Shown here in pieces: positions 24,442 through 33,643 of a stretch of 33,643 bases of DNA. Within the stretch, counting starts at the first letter, position 1, and each line of letters opens with the position of its first letter. The DNA lies in assembly GCA_016793165.1 (NCBI GenBank), contig JAEULA010000085.1, positions 1 through 33,643 of the forward strand, read 5' to 3'. The position numbers and the translations under genes are program-made. The stretch is from Alphaproteobacteria bacterium (GTDB lineage: Bacteria > Pseudomonadota > Alphaproteobacteria > CACIAM-22H2). The notes below the pieces were generated by a model that saw only the letters and a list, made by a program, of their open reading frames with translations, did no database searches and was not told the DNA's origin.

Positions 24442-24608
24442 GGACCGGCGAGCTTCGGCCACCGGGCCCGCACCGCGCAATGCCGGCGCGCACGAGGCGA
24501 CGCAACGCTGCCCTGCGCGTCACGGCGCCGCGCGCCGCGCGCCGTGGTTGAACTGGCGCGCGCGATCATCGAGCGTTGACCGGCGGACAGCGGGTCGGGA
24601 GGCGCGCG
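24442..24608. promoter_or_regulatory. Divergent region between the EamA transporter and the FAD oxidoreductase
   Basis: The 167 bases hold GGGAGG (24597-24602), the ribosome site 6 bases before ATG 24609, and otherwise GC-rich sequence with no clear promoter or operator. Confidence 0.4.
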
Positions 24609-26120
24609 ATGCAGGACATCACCACGGACGTGGTCGTCGTCGGTGGCGGCGGCACCGGGCTGGCAGCGGCGATCGAGGCGGCGCAGGCCGGGGCACGCAC
24701 GCTCCTGATCGAGAAGAACCCGACGCTGGGCGGCACGACCGGCTGGTCGGTCGGCTCGATCACGTCGAGCGCGACGGCCGAGCAGCGCGCCGTCGGGATC
24801 ACCGACACCCCGCAGGAGCATTTCGACGACATGCCGCGCTTCCACGGCCGTCACGCCGGCCGCGACAACGAGGCGCTGCGCCGACTGCTGGTCGAGAACA
24901 CCCCCGACACGATGCGCTGGCTGCGCGAGCTCGGCCTCGTCTTCGTCGATCCGATGCCCGAGCCGCCGCACCAGAAGCCGCGGCTGCACAACGTGCTGCC
25001 CAATTCGCGCGCCTTCGTCTTCCACCTGGAGCGCCGCGCCCGCGCGCTCGGCGTCGAGATCCGCTGCGCCACCGCCGCCGTCCGGCTCCTGCGCGACGGC
25101 GGCAGGGTCGGCGGCGTCGAGGCGACCGGCCCCGGCGGCGCGCTGCGCGCGACCGCGCGACGCGGCGTCGTGCTGGCGGCCGGGGACTACAGCGCCAGTC
25201 GCGACCTCAAGGCGCAGCTCGTCTCCGACGCCGTGGCGGCGGTCGAGCCGTTCAATCCGGCGAGCACCGGCGACGGCCATCGCATGGCGCTGGAGGCCGG
25301 CGCGAGGATCCTCAATGGCGACATCGTCTGGGGCCCGGAGATCCGCTTCGTGCCGCCGACGGCGCGGCCGTGGGTCCAGCGCCTGCCGCCCTCGACGCTG
25401 CTCGCCCGCATGATGCGGATCGGCATGAAGGTGGCGCCGCCCGCGCTGCTGCGCCCCTTCCTGATGAGCTTCCTGACCACGGCGCTGGCGCCGTCGGCGA
25501 ATCTGTTCGCCAAGGGCGCGATCATGGTCAACGCGCGCGGCGAGCGCTTCGCGGAGGAGCTCGACGCCCCCGCGCCGGCGCTCGCCCGGCAGCCCGACGG
25601 CGTCGGCTACATCATCCTCGACGCGACCGTCGCGCGGCAGTTCGGCGCCTGGCCGAACTTCATCTCGACGGCGCCGGGCGTCGCCTACGCCTACCTCGAC
25701 GACTATCGCCGCAACCGGCGCGACGTGTTCCGCGAGGCGCCGACGCTTGATGCGCTCGCGTCGAGCCTCGGCATCGAGCCGGCGCGTCTGCGGCAGACCG
25801 TCGAGACGCACAATGCCGCGCTCTCGAGCGGCGCCGGCCGCGCCACCTCGAACCAGCCGCCGCGGCCACCGATCGCGACGGCGCCCTTCATCGCGCTCGG
25901 CCCCGCCCGCAGCTACATCATGTTCACCGACGGCGGCCTTGCGGTGAGCGAGCGCCTCGAGGTGCTCGACGGCGCCGGGCAGCCGATCCCGGGCCTGTTC
26001 GCCGGCGGCTCGACCGGCCAGGGCGGGCTGCTCCTCGAGGGCCATGGCCATCACCTCGGCTGGGCCTTCACCTCGGGCCGCATCGCCGGGCGCAACGCGG
26101 CGGCGAGCGCGCCGGCCTGA
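24609..26120 (+). CDS. FAD-dependent oxidoreductase, fumarate reductase/ketosteroid dehydrogenase type
   Basis: The 503-residue flavoprotein has the N-terminal FAD-binding Rossmann motif VVVVGGGGTG (8-17) followed by an acidic strand end (E35). GGTTGWSVGS is at 41-50, and the C-terminal FAD-contact block GLFAGGSTGQGGLLLEGHGH leads into GWAFTSGRIAG. This layout matches the FAD_binding_2 group: fumarate reductases, 3-ketosteroid dehydrogenases, urocanate reductase and tricarballylate dehydrogenase. No haem-binding CxxCH or Cys-rich part is present, so it is a stand-alone soluble flavoprotein. The start at 24609 is supported by GGGAGG; 11 codons upstream are in frame but less likely. The substrate is unknown. 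Confidence 0.88.
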   Translation: MQDITTDVVVVGGGGTGLAAAIEAAQAGARTLLIEKNPTLGGTTGWSVGSITSSATAEQRAVGITDTPQEHFDDMPRFHGRHAGRDNEALRRLLVENTPDTMRWLRELGLVFVDPMPEPPHQKPRLHNVLPNSRAFVFHLERRARALGVEIRCATAAVRLLRDGGRVGGVEATGPGGALRATARRGVVLAAGDYSASRDLKAQLVSDAVAAVEPFNPASTGDGHRMALEAGARILNGDIVWGPEIRFVPPTARPWVQRLPPSTLLARMMRIGMKVAPPALLRPFLMSFLTTALAPSANLFAKGAIMVNARGERFAEELDAPAPALARQPDGVGYIILDATVARQFGAWPNFISTAPGVAYAYLDDYRRNRRDVFREAPTLDALASSLGIEPARLRQTVETHNAALSSGAGRATSNQPPRPPIATAPFIALGPARSYIMFTDGGLAVSERLEVLDGAGQPIPGLFAGGSTGQGGLLLEGHGHHLGWAFTSGRIAGRNAAASAPA

Positions 26121-26171
26121 TGCGGAACGGCAGGTGCGCCGCGACCGGCGATCGGTCAAGCTGACCGCGCC

Positions 26172-28496
26172 ATGACGATCCGCCCGCTCCGCGCCGACGA
26201 CGTCGGCCTGCCGCGCCTCACATTCGACGGCGCCCCGCCGGCCGCGGACGCCTTCGACCTGTCGAGCCATGCGCGCGCGCGCGAGGCGCTGCAGTTCGGC
26301 CTGCCGATCCGCGAGGTCGGCTTCAACATCTTCGTGATGGGCGACGATCGCAGCGGCCGCATGACCGCGACCCTCGCCTTCCTCGCCGAAGCGGTGGCCG
26401 ATCGCGGGCCGGCCGGCGACTGGGTCTATCTCAACAACTTCCGTCGACCCCACCGGCCAAAGCCCTATCAGCTGCCGACCGGCACGGGCCGCCAGTTCCG
26501 CGACCGCATGGCAGCGCTGGTGCCGCGGCTGCGCGAGTCGCTGCAGAAGGCGATGTCGGCCGAGAGCGTGCAGGCCAGCATCCACGGCGAGGCGGAGAAG
26601 CTGCGCGGCGAGATCGCGCGCCGCATGGGCGCGCTGCGCGCCGACGCGCAGGCGCAGGGCCTCGACGTCGTCGAGACGGAGCGCGGGATCGCGCTGATGC
26701 AGCTGCCGCAGACGACGCAGCCGCCGTCACCGGACGCTGTCGCCCGGCTCGGGCACGACGTCGAGGAGACGAGCCGCTGGATCGCCGAGCGCCAGGTCGC
26801 CTTCACGCAATGGCGCCAGGGTATCGCCAGGCAGCTGGGCGAGCAGGTGGCGGGCGTGCTGCTCGACGAGGCGATCAGCGCCTTCGCGAGCCAGCCGCGC
26901 CTCGCCCGATGGCTGACCGAGATGCGCGTGGATCTCGTCGAGCACGTGCCCGGGCTGCTGATGCTGCCGCCCGACGAGCTGCCCGCCGCCTTCGAGGCGA
27001 TGCAGCGCCGCTATTCGGTGAACCTCCTGGTCGACCACGGCGACGAGTCGCACCCGCCCGTCGTCGTCGAGCCCAATCCGACCTACGAGAACCTGTTCGG
27101 CCAGATCGACTACAAGCAGGTGCAGGGGGCGCTCTCCACCGACTTCACGCTGATCCGGTCGGGCGCCCTCCATCGCGCCAACGGCGGCATCCTCGTGCTG
27201 CGCGCCGAGGCCATCGCCGCGGATGCCGAATTGTGGAGCTTCCTGAAGGCCGCGCTGCGCGACCGCGCGATCCGCATCGAGGAGCGCCATCGCAGCGGCG
27301 GCCCGCCGATCGCCGGCGCGCCGCGGCCCAAGGCCGTGCCGCTCGACGTCAAGGTGATCCTCGTCGGGCATCCGCGCTGGTACTACGTGTTCTTCTCGGT
27401 CGATCCCGACTTCCAGCACTATTTCAAGATCCGAGCCGAGATCGAGCCCGACCTGCCGGCGACGCCGGCGAACATCGCGAGCTACGTGTCGATGATCCGG
27501 CGGATGGCCGCCGGGCCGCAGGCCCTGCCGGTCGACGACGGCGCGATGGCGCGGCTGCTCGGCATCGCGGCGCGCTGGGCCGACGACCGCACGCGGCTGA
27601 CCGCGCGGTTCGAGCTGATGGAGGACTACCTCACCGAGGCGGCGGCGCATGCGCGCGGCGCCGGCAAGTCGATCATCGACGCGGACGTCGTCGACACGAC
27701 GGGCGCGGCGCGGCGGCGGCGCAACGGCCTGATCGAGGACCGCAGCCACGGCCTGATCACCGACGGCACGGTGCTGATCGACGTGACCGGCCGCGTGATC
27801 GGCCAGGTCAATGCGCTGACGGTGCGCGAGGTCGGCGAGTACAGCTTCGGCGCCCCCAGCCGGGTGACAGCGCGCGCGGCCATGGGCCGGCGCGGCATCA
27901 TCAACATCGAGCGCGACGTGTCCCTCGGCGGGCCGATCCAGCAGAAGGCAGCGATGGTGATCCAGGGCTGGCTGATGGGCCGCTTCGCGCGGCGCCATCC
28001 GCTCGCCTTCAACTGCTCGCTGACCTTCGAGCAGAACTACGGCGGCGTCGAGGGCGACAGCGCCTCGCTCGCCGAGCTGGTCGCGATCCTGTCCGACGTC
28101 GCCGGCGTGCCGGTGCGCCAGGACATCGCGATCACGGGCTCGGTCAATCAGCGCGGCCAGGCCCAGCCCGTGGGCGGGGTACGCAACAAGGTCGAGGGCT
28201 TCTACCGCACCTGCCTCGATCGCGGCGCGCTGACGGGCACCCAGGGCGTGATCGTGCCGGCGACCAACGCGCGCAACCTCATCCTCCACGACGGCGTGCG
28301 CGACGACGTGGCCGCGGGCCGCTTCCACCTGTGGACGGTCACCACGATCGAGGATGCCGTCGAGCTGATGCTCGACATGCCCGCCGGCGATCCCGACGCG
28401 CGCGGCGACTACCCGGCCGACACCGTCTACGGCCGCGTCATGGCCCAGATCATCCAATTCGACGAGCGGCTCGGCCGCGGCACCTCCGGCGCCTGA
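26172..28496 (+). CDS. Lon-related Ser-Lys protease with degenerate ATPase motifs
   Basis: The 774-residue product matches the LonB/YcbZ-like (COG1067) architecture. It has an N-terminal AAA-like part, a long helical insertion (about 105-260), the rest of the AAA-like part (about 300-500) and a C-terminal S16 protease domain (about 560-740). The protease dyad is intact: S630 in EGDSAS and K673 in GGVRNKVEGF. They are 43 residues apart, as in E. coli Lon. The expected Walker A is GDDRSGRMT (57-65), with Arg for the usual Lys and Met for Ser/Thr. The expected Walker B stretch reads GGILVLRAEAI, with Arg (344) at the usual Asp. ATP use is therefore doubtful. It is a soluble cytosolic protein, transcribed alone, 51 bases after the flavoprotein gene. 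Confidence 0.9.
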   Translation: MTIRPLRADDVGLPRLTFDGAPPAADAFDLSSHARAREALQFGLPIREVGFNIFVMGDDRSGRMTATLAFLAEAVADRGPAGDWVYLNNFRRPHRPKPYQLPTGTGRQFRDRMAALVPRLRESLQKAMSAESVQASIHGEAEKLRGEIARRMGALRADAQAQGLDVVETERGIALMQLPQTTQPPSPDAVARLGHDVEETSRWIAERQVAFTQWRQGIARQLGEQVAGVLLDEAISAFASQPRLARWLTEMRVDLVEHVPGLLMLPPDELPAAFEAMQRRYSVNLLVDHGDESHPPVVVEPNPTYENLFGQIDYKQVQGALSTDFTLIRSGALHRANGGILVLRAEAIAADAELWSFLKAALRDRAIRIEERHRSGGPPIAGAPRPKAVPLDVKVILVGHPRWYYVFFSVDPDFQHYFKIRAEIEPDLPATPANIASYVSMIRRMAAGPQALPVDDGAMARLLGIAARWADDRTRLTARFELMEDYLTEAAAHARGAGKSIIDADVVDTTGAARRRRNGLIEDRSHGLITDGTVLIDVTGRVIGQVNALTVREVGEYSFGAPSRVTARAAMGRRGIINIERDVSLGGPIQQKAAMVIQGWLMGRFARRHPLAFNCSLTFEQNYGGVEGDSASLAELVAILSDVAGVPVRQDIAITGSVNQRGQAQPVGGVRNKVEGFYRTCLDRGALTGTQGVIVPATNARNLILHDGVRDDVAAGRFHLWTVTTIEDAVELMLDMPAGDPDARGDYPADTVYGRVMAQIIQFDERLGRGTSGA

Positions 28497-28555
28497 CGGC
28501 CCCGGCCCCCTGACGGGCCCCACCGCCCCGCATTACGGAGCGCTTGCCGATATTA

Positions 28556-28573
28556 TGACTGACCGGTAAGTTA
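28556..28573. promoter_or_regulatory. Likely TetR operator over the promoter of the export operon
   Basis: An 18-base imperfect palindrome, TGACTGACCGGTAAGTTA, is centred on ACCGGT; 14 of 18 positions are symmetric. It ends 5 bases before the tetR ATG at 28579 and adjoins TATTAT (28551-28556), a plausible -10 box. The patch is clearly AT-richer than its surroundings. TetR repressors commonly bind such sites at their own promoter. No -35 box is clear. Confidence 0.5.
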
Positions 28574-28578
28574 GTTGC

Positions 28579-29214
28579 ATGAGCAAGCCGACCCGCCAGC
28601 GCCGCGCCCCCGATGCCCGCCCGGGCGAGATCCTCGAGGCGGCGCTGGCGCTCTTCGTCGAGAAGGGATTCGCGGCGACGCGGCTCGAGGACGTCGCGGC
28701 GCGCGCGGGCCTCAGCAAGGCCGCTCTGTATCTCTATTTCGACGACAAGCAGACGCTGTTCGAGGCGGTCGTGCGCCAGCGCCTCACCGGCAATTTCGAC
28801 GCGCTGTCGGCGATGGTGGCCGCCCACCGCGGCCCGATCGGGCCGCTGATCGGTCAGATCTTCGCCTTCATCGGCGGCCGCATCGTCGACACGCCGATCG
28901 CCGGCATCGTCAAGCTGGTGATCGGCGAGTCGCGCGCCTTCCCTGAAATCGGCCGCTTCTACCTTCGCGAGGTGATCGGCCGCGGCCTGCCGCTGATGGA
29001 ACAGCTGGTGGTCCGCGGCATCGCGAGCGGCGAGTTCCGCCGCGTCGATCCCGCCTTCGCGGTGCGCTCGATGATCGGGCCGATGATGCTGGCGATGGTC
29101 TGGCGCAGCGTCCTCGAGCCGATCGGCGCCGCGAAGCTCGACGTCGCGGCCTTCAGCGCGCACCACGCCGATTTCGTGGTCCATGCGCTCAAGGCCGGGG
29201 AGCCACGACCGTGA
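28579..29214 (+). CDS. TetR/AcrR family transcriptional repressor
   Basis: The 211-residue regulator has an N-terminal TetR helix-turn-helix (about 35-57: RLEDVAARAGLSKAALYLYF) preceded by ILEAALALFVEKGFAATR. The C-terminal ligand-binding half (about 75-205) is helical and hydrophobic, resembling AcrR-type sensors. It is the first gene of an exporter operon and overlaps the adaptor gene (GTGA), so it very likely represses its own operon until a toxic or signal compound is bound. The ligand is unknown. A candidate operator sits just upstream. Confidence 0.95.
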   Translation: MSKPTRQRRAPDARPGEILEAALALFVEKGFAATRLEDVAARAGLSKAALYLYFDDKQTLFEAVVRQRLTGNFDALSAMVAAHRGPIGPLIGQIFAFIGGRIVDTPIAGIVKLVIGESRAFPEIGRFYLREVIGRGLPLMEQLVVRGIASGEFRRVDPAFAVRSMIGPMMLAMVWRSVLEPIGAAKLDVAAFSAHHADFVVHALKAGEPRP

Positions 29215-30224
29215 AGCGCGTGCGCCTGATCGCGCTCGTGCTGATCGCCGCGACGGCGATCGCGAGCCGCGGCGTCTGGCAGCCCTGGATCGACGCGCGG
29301 CTCGCGGTCCTGGGCTTCGGCCCGCCGTCCCCCGTCTATCTCGGCTACGTCGAGGGCGAGACGACGCTCGTCGCAGCGCCCGTCGCCGGCCGCCTGACGG
29401 TACGCGGCGTGGAGCGCGGCGACAGCGTGCGTGCCGGGACGACGCTGTTCATCGTCGACACCGCCCAGGCCGACGCCGAGATCCGTCGCACGGAGGCCGC
29501 GGTGCACGAGGCCGAGGCGCGGCTCGCCAATCTGCTCAGCGGCCGGCGCGCCGCGGAGCAGGACGTCATCCGCGCCCAGCGCAAGGAAGTCGAGGCCGGC
29601 CTCGCGCTTGCCGAGACCGAGCTCGCGCGCGAGATCGCCCTCGCCGCGCGCGGCGCCGCCACGACGGCGCGGCTCGACCAGGCGCGCGCGGCGGCGGCGC
29701 AGCTCCGGGCGCGCAGCGAATCGCTCGCCGCGCAGGAGCGGGTCGGCGAGCTCGGCGGTCGCGACCAGGAGATCGCGATGGCCGATGCCCAGGTGATGCA
29801 GATGCAGGCCACGCTCGCGCAGGCGCGGGCGCGGCGCGACGACCTCATGCCGCGCGCGCCGCAGGACGCGCTCGTCGAAAACACCTTCTTCAATGTCGGC
29901 GAGCACGTGCCCGCCGGCGCCCCGGTCGTGTCGCTGCTCGCGCCCGACCGCGTGAAGCTGCGCTTCTTCGTGCCCGAGGCGCATCTCGCCCTCGTCGCGC
30001 CGGGCCGCAGCGTGCGCTTCGCCTGCGACTCGTGCCCGGCGACGCTGCGCGCGACCATCAGCTACGTCTCGCCGCGCCCCGAATTCACGCCGCCGGTGAT
30101 CTACAGCGAGTCCGCACGCAGCAAGCTGGTCTTCCTCGTCGAGGCCCGGCTCGCGGCCGACGTCGCGGCGCTGCGTCCCGGCCTGCCCGTGCGCGTCGAG
30201 CCGCTCGACCGGGCCGCGCCGTGA
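29211..30224 (+). CDS. HlyD/YbhG-type periplasmic adaptor of an ABC exporter
   Basis: The 337-residue membrane fusion protein has an N-terminal anchor (about 7-20). The first half of a lipoyl-like domain (TLVAAPVAGRLTVRGVERGD near 52-71) is followed by a long alpha-helical hairpin (about 88-215, rich in Ala, Glu, Arg and Leu) and the second lipoyl half with FFNVGEHVPAGAPVVSLL. A beta-barrel segment (KLRFFVPEAHLALVAPGRSV) completes it. Such adaptors bridge an inner-membrane pump to an outer-membrane channel. The start is GTG 29211, overlapping the tetR stop; the stop overlaps the GTG of the ATPase gene. No outer-membrane TolC-like gene is in the window. Confidence 0.93.
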   Translation: MKRVRLIALVLIAATAIASRGVWQPWIDARLAVLGFGPPSPVYLGYVEGETTLVAAPVAGRLTVRGVERGDSVRAGTTLFIVDTAQADAEIRRTEAAVHEAEARLANLLSGRRAAEQDVIRAQRKEVEAGLALAETELAREIALAARGAATTARLDQARAAAAQLRARSESLAAQERVGELGGRDQEIAMADAQVMQMQATLAQARARRDDLMPRAPQDALVENTFFNVGEHVPAGAPVVSLLAPDRVKLRFFVPEAHLALVAPGRSVRFACDSCPATLRATISYVSPRPEFTPPVIYSESARSKLVFLVEARLAADVAALRPGLPVRVEPLDRAAP

Positions 30225-31171
30225 CCGCCAAGACCGCAGCGGCCGGGACGCCGGCGATCGACGTGCGCGGCCTGGTCAAGCGCTACGGCGCGCGCACCGT
30301 GGTCGACGATGTCAGCCTGCGTCTCGACCGCGGCCGGATCTGCGGATTCCTCGGCCCCAACGGCTCGGGAAAGACCACGACGCTGCGCATGATCTGCGGC
30401 CTCCTGACGCCCGATGCCGGCGCCGGCACCTGCCTCGGCTTCGACCTGCGGCGCGAGCGCGACGCGATCAAGCGGCGCACCGGCTACATGACCCAGCGCT
30501 TCGGCCTCTACGAGGACCTGACGATCCGCGAGAACCTCGATTTCGTCGCGGCGCTCTACGGGCTCGACCGGCGCCGGCAGCGCGTGGACGCCTCGCTCGA
30601 GCGGCTCGGCCTCGCCAGCCGGCGCGACCAGCTCGCCGGCACGCTGTCGGGCGGCTGGAAGCAGCGGCTGTCGCTCGCCGCCTGCGTGCTGCACGAACCC
30701 GAGCTGCTGCTGCTCGACGAGCCCACGGCGGGCGTCGATCCGAAGGCGCGGCGCGTGTTCTGGGACGAGATCCACGCCTATGCGGCCGACGGCATGACCG
30801 TGCTCGTCTCCACGCACTACATGGACGAGGCCGAGCGCTGCCACGAGATCGCGTACATTGCCTACGGCTCGCTGATGGCGCGCGGCACCGCCGCCGAGAT
30901 CATCGCCGGGTCCGGCCTCGCCGCCTGGGTCGCCAGCGGCGACGGTGCGGATCGCCTCGCGCCGGCGCTGCGCGGCCGGCCCGGCGTCACCGCTGCGGCG
31001 GCCTTCGGGGCGACGCTGCATGTCTGCGGGCCGGATCCCGCGGCCCTGGCCGCCGCGGTCGCGCCGTTCCAGGCCGACCCGGCGCTGACCTGGCGAATCG
31101 CCGAGCCCACTCTGGAGGACGTGTTCATCCACCTCATGGGGCGCGCACGCGACAACGCGGACGCGGCCTGA
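30221..31171 (+). CDS. ABC-2 exporter ATP-binding protein
   Basis: The 316-residue ATPase has Walker A GPNGSGKT (45-52), Q-loop region TGYMTQRFGLYEDLT, signature LSGG (142-145), Walker B LLLLDEP (162-168) and the H-loop in VSTHYMDEAERC. It resembles one half of the YbhF ATPase. The C-terminal 80 residues are the usual variable extension of this exporter type, ending PTLEDVFIHLMG. Translation starts at GTG 30221, overlapping the adaptor stop (GTGA). It drives the permease encoded 3 bases downstream. The Ala/Arg-rich frame that is open upstream of this GTG is a shadow of the adaptor gene and not part of the protein. Confidence 0.95.
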   Translation: MTAKTAAAGTPAIDVRGLVKRYGARTVVDDVSLRLDRGRICGFLGPNGSGKTTTLRMICGLLTPDAGAGTCLGFDLRRERDAIKRRTGYMTQRFGLYEDLTIRENLDFVAALYGLDRRRQRVDASLERLGLASRRDQLAGTLSGGWKQRLSLAACVLHEPELLLLDEPTAGVDPKARRVFWDEIHAYAADGMTVLVSTHYMDEAERCHEIAYIAYGSLMARGTAAEIIAGSGLAAWVASGDGADRLAPALRGRPGVTAAAAFGATLHVCGPDPAALAAAVAPFQADPALTWRIAEPTLEDVFIHLMGRARDNADAA

Positions 31172-31174
31172 GCG

Positions 31175-32302
31175 ATGGGATTCCTCGCACGCGTCCTCGC
31201 CATGACGATAAAGGAGGCGCGCCAGCTGCGGCGCGACCGCCTGACCTTCGCGATGATGCTCGGCATCCCGATCATGCAGCTCATGCTGTTCGGCTTCGCG
31301 ATAAACAGCGATCCGCGCGACCTCCCTGCGGCGATCGTCGCCGCCGACCAGTCGACGGTCACCCGCGCCATCGCGGCGGCGATCGCCAACACTGGCTATG
31401 TGCGCTTCGTCCGCGAGCCGGCCTCGGAGGCCGAGGCGACGCGGCTGATGGAGCGCGGCGAGGTGCAGTTCGTGGTGACGATCCCCGCGGACTTCACGCG
31501 CCGGCTGGTGCGCGGCGAGCGCGCGCAGATCGTCGTCGACGCCGACGCCACCGATCCGCTGTCCGCCTCGGGCGCGCTCGGCGCGATCCCGCCGGCGGTG
31601 CAGACCGCGCTCGCGCGCGAGCTCGTCGGCCCGCTGGCCGCGCGCGCCGCCGCCCTGCGCGACGTCGAGGTCGTGCTGCAGCGCCGCTACAACCCGGAAG
31701 GGCTGACCCGATACAACATCGTGCCCGGCCTGCTGGCGATCATCCTGACGATGACGCTGGTGATGATGACCGCGCTCGCGGTCACGCGCGAACACGAGCG
31801 CGGCACGATGGAGACGCTGCTGTCGATGCCCGTGCGCCCGATCGAGGTGATGATCGGCAAGATCGCGCCCTACGTCCTGGTCGGCTCGATCCAGGTCGCC
31901 GTGATCCTCGTCGCCGCGCGGCTGGTCTTCGAGGTGCCGATGGTCGGCAGCCTCGCGCTGCTCGCCGCCGCCACCGTCCTGTTCATCACCGTCAACCTCG
32001 CAATCGGCTTCACCTTCTCGACGGTGGCGCGGAATCAGCTGCAGGCCGTGCAGATGTCCTTCTTCTTCCTGATGCCCTCGATCCTGCTCTCGGGCTTCAT
32101 GTTCCCCTTCCGGGGCATGCCGGGCTGGGCGCAGACGCTCGGCGAGGCGCTGCCCGCGACGCACTTCCTGCGCATCGTGCGTACCGTGCTGCTCAAGGGC
32201 GGCGAGGCGGCGAGCGTGACCCACGAGATCGGCGCCCTCGCGCTGACCCTCGCGATCGTGACGACGGTGGCGATCAGCCGCTACCGCGTGACGCTGGACT
32301 GA
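31175..32302 (+). CDS. ABC-2 type exporter permease
   Basis: The 375-residue protein has the YbhS/YhhJ layout: an amphipathic N-terminus (IKEARQLRRDRLTF), a first transmembrane helix (about 25-44), a large periplasmic domain (about 45-175) and five helices at the C-terminus. Family blocks are RYNIVPGLLAIILTM, EHERGTMETLLSMPVRP and SFFFLMPSILLSGFMFPF. With the adaptor and the single-domain ATPase it forms a probable homodimeric multidrug or metabolite exporter under TetR control. Only one permease gene is present, whereas ybhFSR has two, so the transporter is either a homodimer or part of a larger set. Confidence 0.93.
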   Translation: MGFLARVLAMTIKEARQLRRDRLTFAMMLGIPIMQLMLFGFAINSDPRDLPAAIVAADQSTVTRAIAAAIANTGYVRFVREPASEAEATRLMERGEVQFVVTIPADFTRRLVRGERAQIVVDADATDPLSASGALGAIPPAVQTALARELVGPLAARAAALRDVEVVLQRRYNPEGLTRYNIVPGLLAIILTMTLVMMTALAVTREHERGTMETLLSMPVRPIEVMIGKIAPYVLVGSIQVAVILVAARLVFEVPMVGSLALLAAATVLFITVNLAIGFTFSTVARNQLQAVQMSFFFLMPSILLSGFMFPFRGMPGWAQTLGEALPATHFLRIVRTVLLKGGEAASVTHEIGALALTLAIVTTVAISRYRVTLD

Positions 32303-32306
32303 ACGG

Positions 32307-32318
32307 GCGCCGCGGCGC
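32307..32318. terminator. Palindrome between converging genes
   Basis: GCGCCGCGGCGC is a perfect 12-base palindrome filling most of the 16 bases between the stops of the ABC permease and the opposing 144-residue gene. It has no loop or T-run, so it is only a weak candidate for bidirectional termination. Confidence 0.2.
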
Positions 32319-32749
32319 TCACTCCGCGACCTTCTCCGCGTACCATTCGAGCTTGCGGCGCAGAATGCCGTCGCGCGTCAGCATCCGGCGCTCGTCCTCG
32401 TCGAGGAAGGTGACGCTGACGAGGCGGATCATCTGGCGCTGGGTCACGATCTCGTCCGCCGGGCCGACCCGGTTCATCCACGGCACCAGCGGCACGATCT
32501 CGTCGCTCTCGCCCGCGCGCGAGCGCACCGCCCAGGCCAGCACGGGCAACGCCTCGACGAAGGCGCGGCCGTACAGGTCGCGGATCTGCTCGCGCAGTTC
32601 CGCCGGGTTCGCCAGCTTGTTGCGGATCTGGTTCGCCAGCCGCTCCCACTCGCGATAGATGGAGAAGTCGTCGACGTAGAGGACGATCCAGCCCTCGGCG
32701 GCGAGCAGCGCGCCGAAACGGGAGGGGACGGCGGCGACGCTGCCCTCGG

Positions 32750-32753
<4 letters not shown>
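32319..32753 (-). CDS. Unrecognised 144-residue protein encoded with a sugar-type ABC importer
   Basis: The product is mixed charged and hydrophobic, with no signal peptide or clear transmembrane helix. Notable stretches are EGWIVLYVDDFSIYREWERL, an Asn/Arg helical segment RNKLANPAELREQIRDLYGR, and a C-terminal ERRMLTRDGILRRKLEWYAEK. No family is recognised. The start ATG overlaps the stop of the UgpC-like ATPase gene (ATGA), so it is translationally coupled and probably works with that transporter or its metabolic branch. It converges with the ABC-2 operon. Confidence 0.75.

Positions 32754-33643
<890 letters not shown>

Noticed and set aside
26727..28523. Open frame of 598 codons antisense to the Lon-like gene
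   Set aside because: It mirrors the codon pattern of the real gene, with His/Asp/Arg-rich composition and no motif. The + strand gene has an intact catalytic dyad and family blocks.
29183..30220. Long N-terminal extension of the ABC ATPase
   Set aside because: The 346 upstream codons are an Ala/Arg-rich shadow of the adaptor gene. GTG 30221 overlapping the adaptor stop gives a normal-sized ATPase.

Overview
The window is a very GC-rich stretch of a free-living bacterial chromosome. Gene content points to an alphaproteobacterium: scattered cob genes, a tripartite tricarboxylate transporter (TTT) with a Bug-type binding protein, homogentisate catabolism, an intracellular polyhydroxybutyrate (PHB) depolymerase and a SCO1/SenC protein. 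The genus cannot be fixed from the sequence alone. Coding density is high, and many neighbours overlap by ATGA, GTGA or TGATG.

Region 1 (1-5926, + strand) is a corrin-ring operon: the His-rich tail of a truncated gene, then cobH, cobL, cobI, a cbiG-cobJ fusion and cobM. Two copies of a composite palindromic repeat sit before cobH and before cobI. Region 2 (5927-7147) holds a small coiled-coil protein and, on the opposite strand, an exported ankyrin-repeat protein. Region 3 (7148-11574, - strand) is a tight operon read as adenylyl cyclase, anion permease, cbiD, cobK. cobA diverges from it at 11792, and cobB lies further on at 17988. CbiG and CbiD occur together with CobH/I/J/K/L/M, and CobG and CobF are not seen. 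This indicates the early-cobalt, oxygen-independent type of ring contraction, even though most ring enzymes look Cob-like.

Region 4 (12665-16933, - strand) is a TTT operon (tctC, tctB, tctA) preceded by a YncE-like beta-propeller gene. Region 5 (17074-19316, + strand) carries a small lipoprotein, a SCO1 copper protein and cobB. Region 6 (19342-22021, - strand) encodes homogentisate dioxygenase and fumarylacetoacetase. Region 7 (22257-26120) has the PHB depolymerase, an EamA exporter and an FAD-dependent oxidoreductase. Region 8 (26172-28496) is a Lon-type protease whose ATPase motifs look damaged.

Region 9 (28556-32302, + strand) is a TetR-controlled ABC-2 export operon with a plausible operator over its promoter. 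Region 10 (32319-33643, - strand) is the end of a sugar-type ABC importer operon: a UgpC/MalK-like ATPase cut by the window edge, and an unrecognised 144-residue protein.

The observations most worth following up are the cyclase-permease-cbiD-cobK operon, the repeat family whose central stem changes sequence but keeps pairing, the Lon-like protease with substituted nucleotide-binding residues, and the propeller-TTT pairing. No rRNA, tRNA, CRISPR array, insertion sequence or phage gene was seen.
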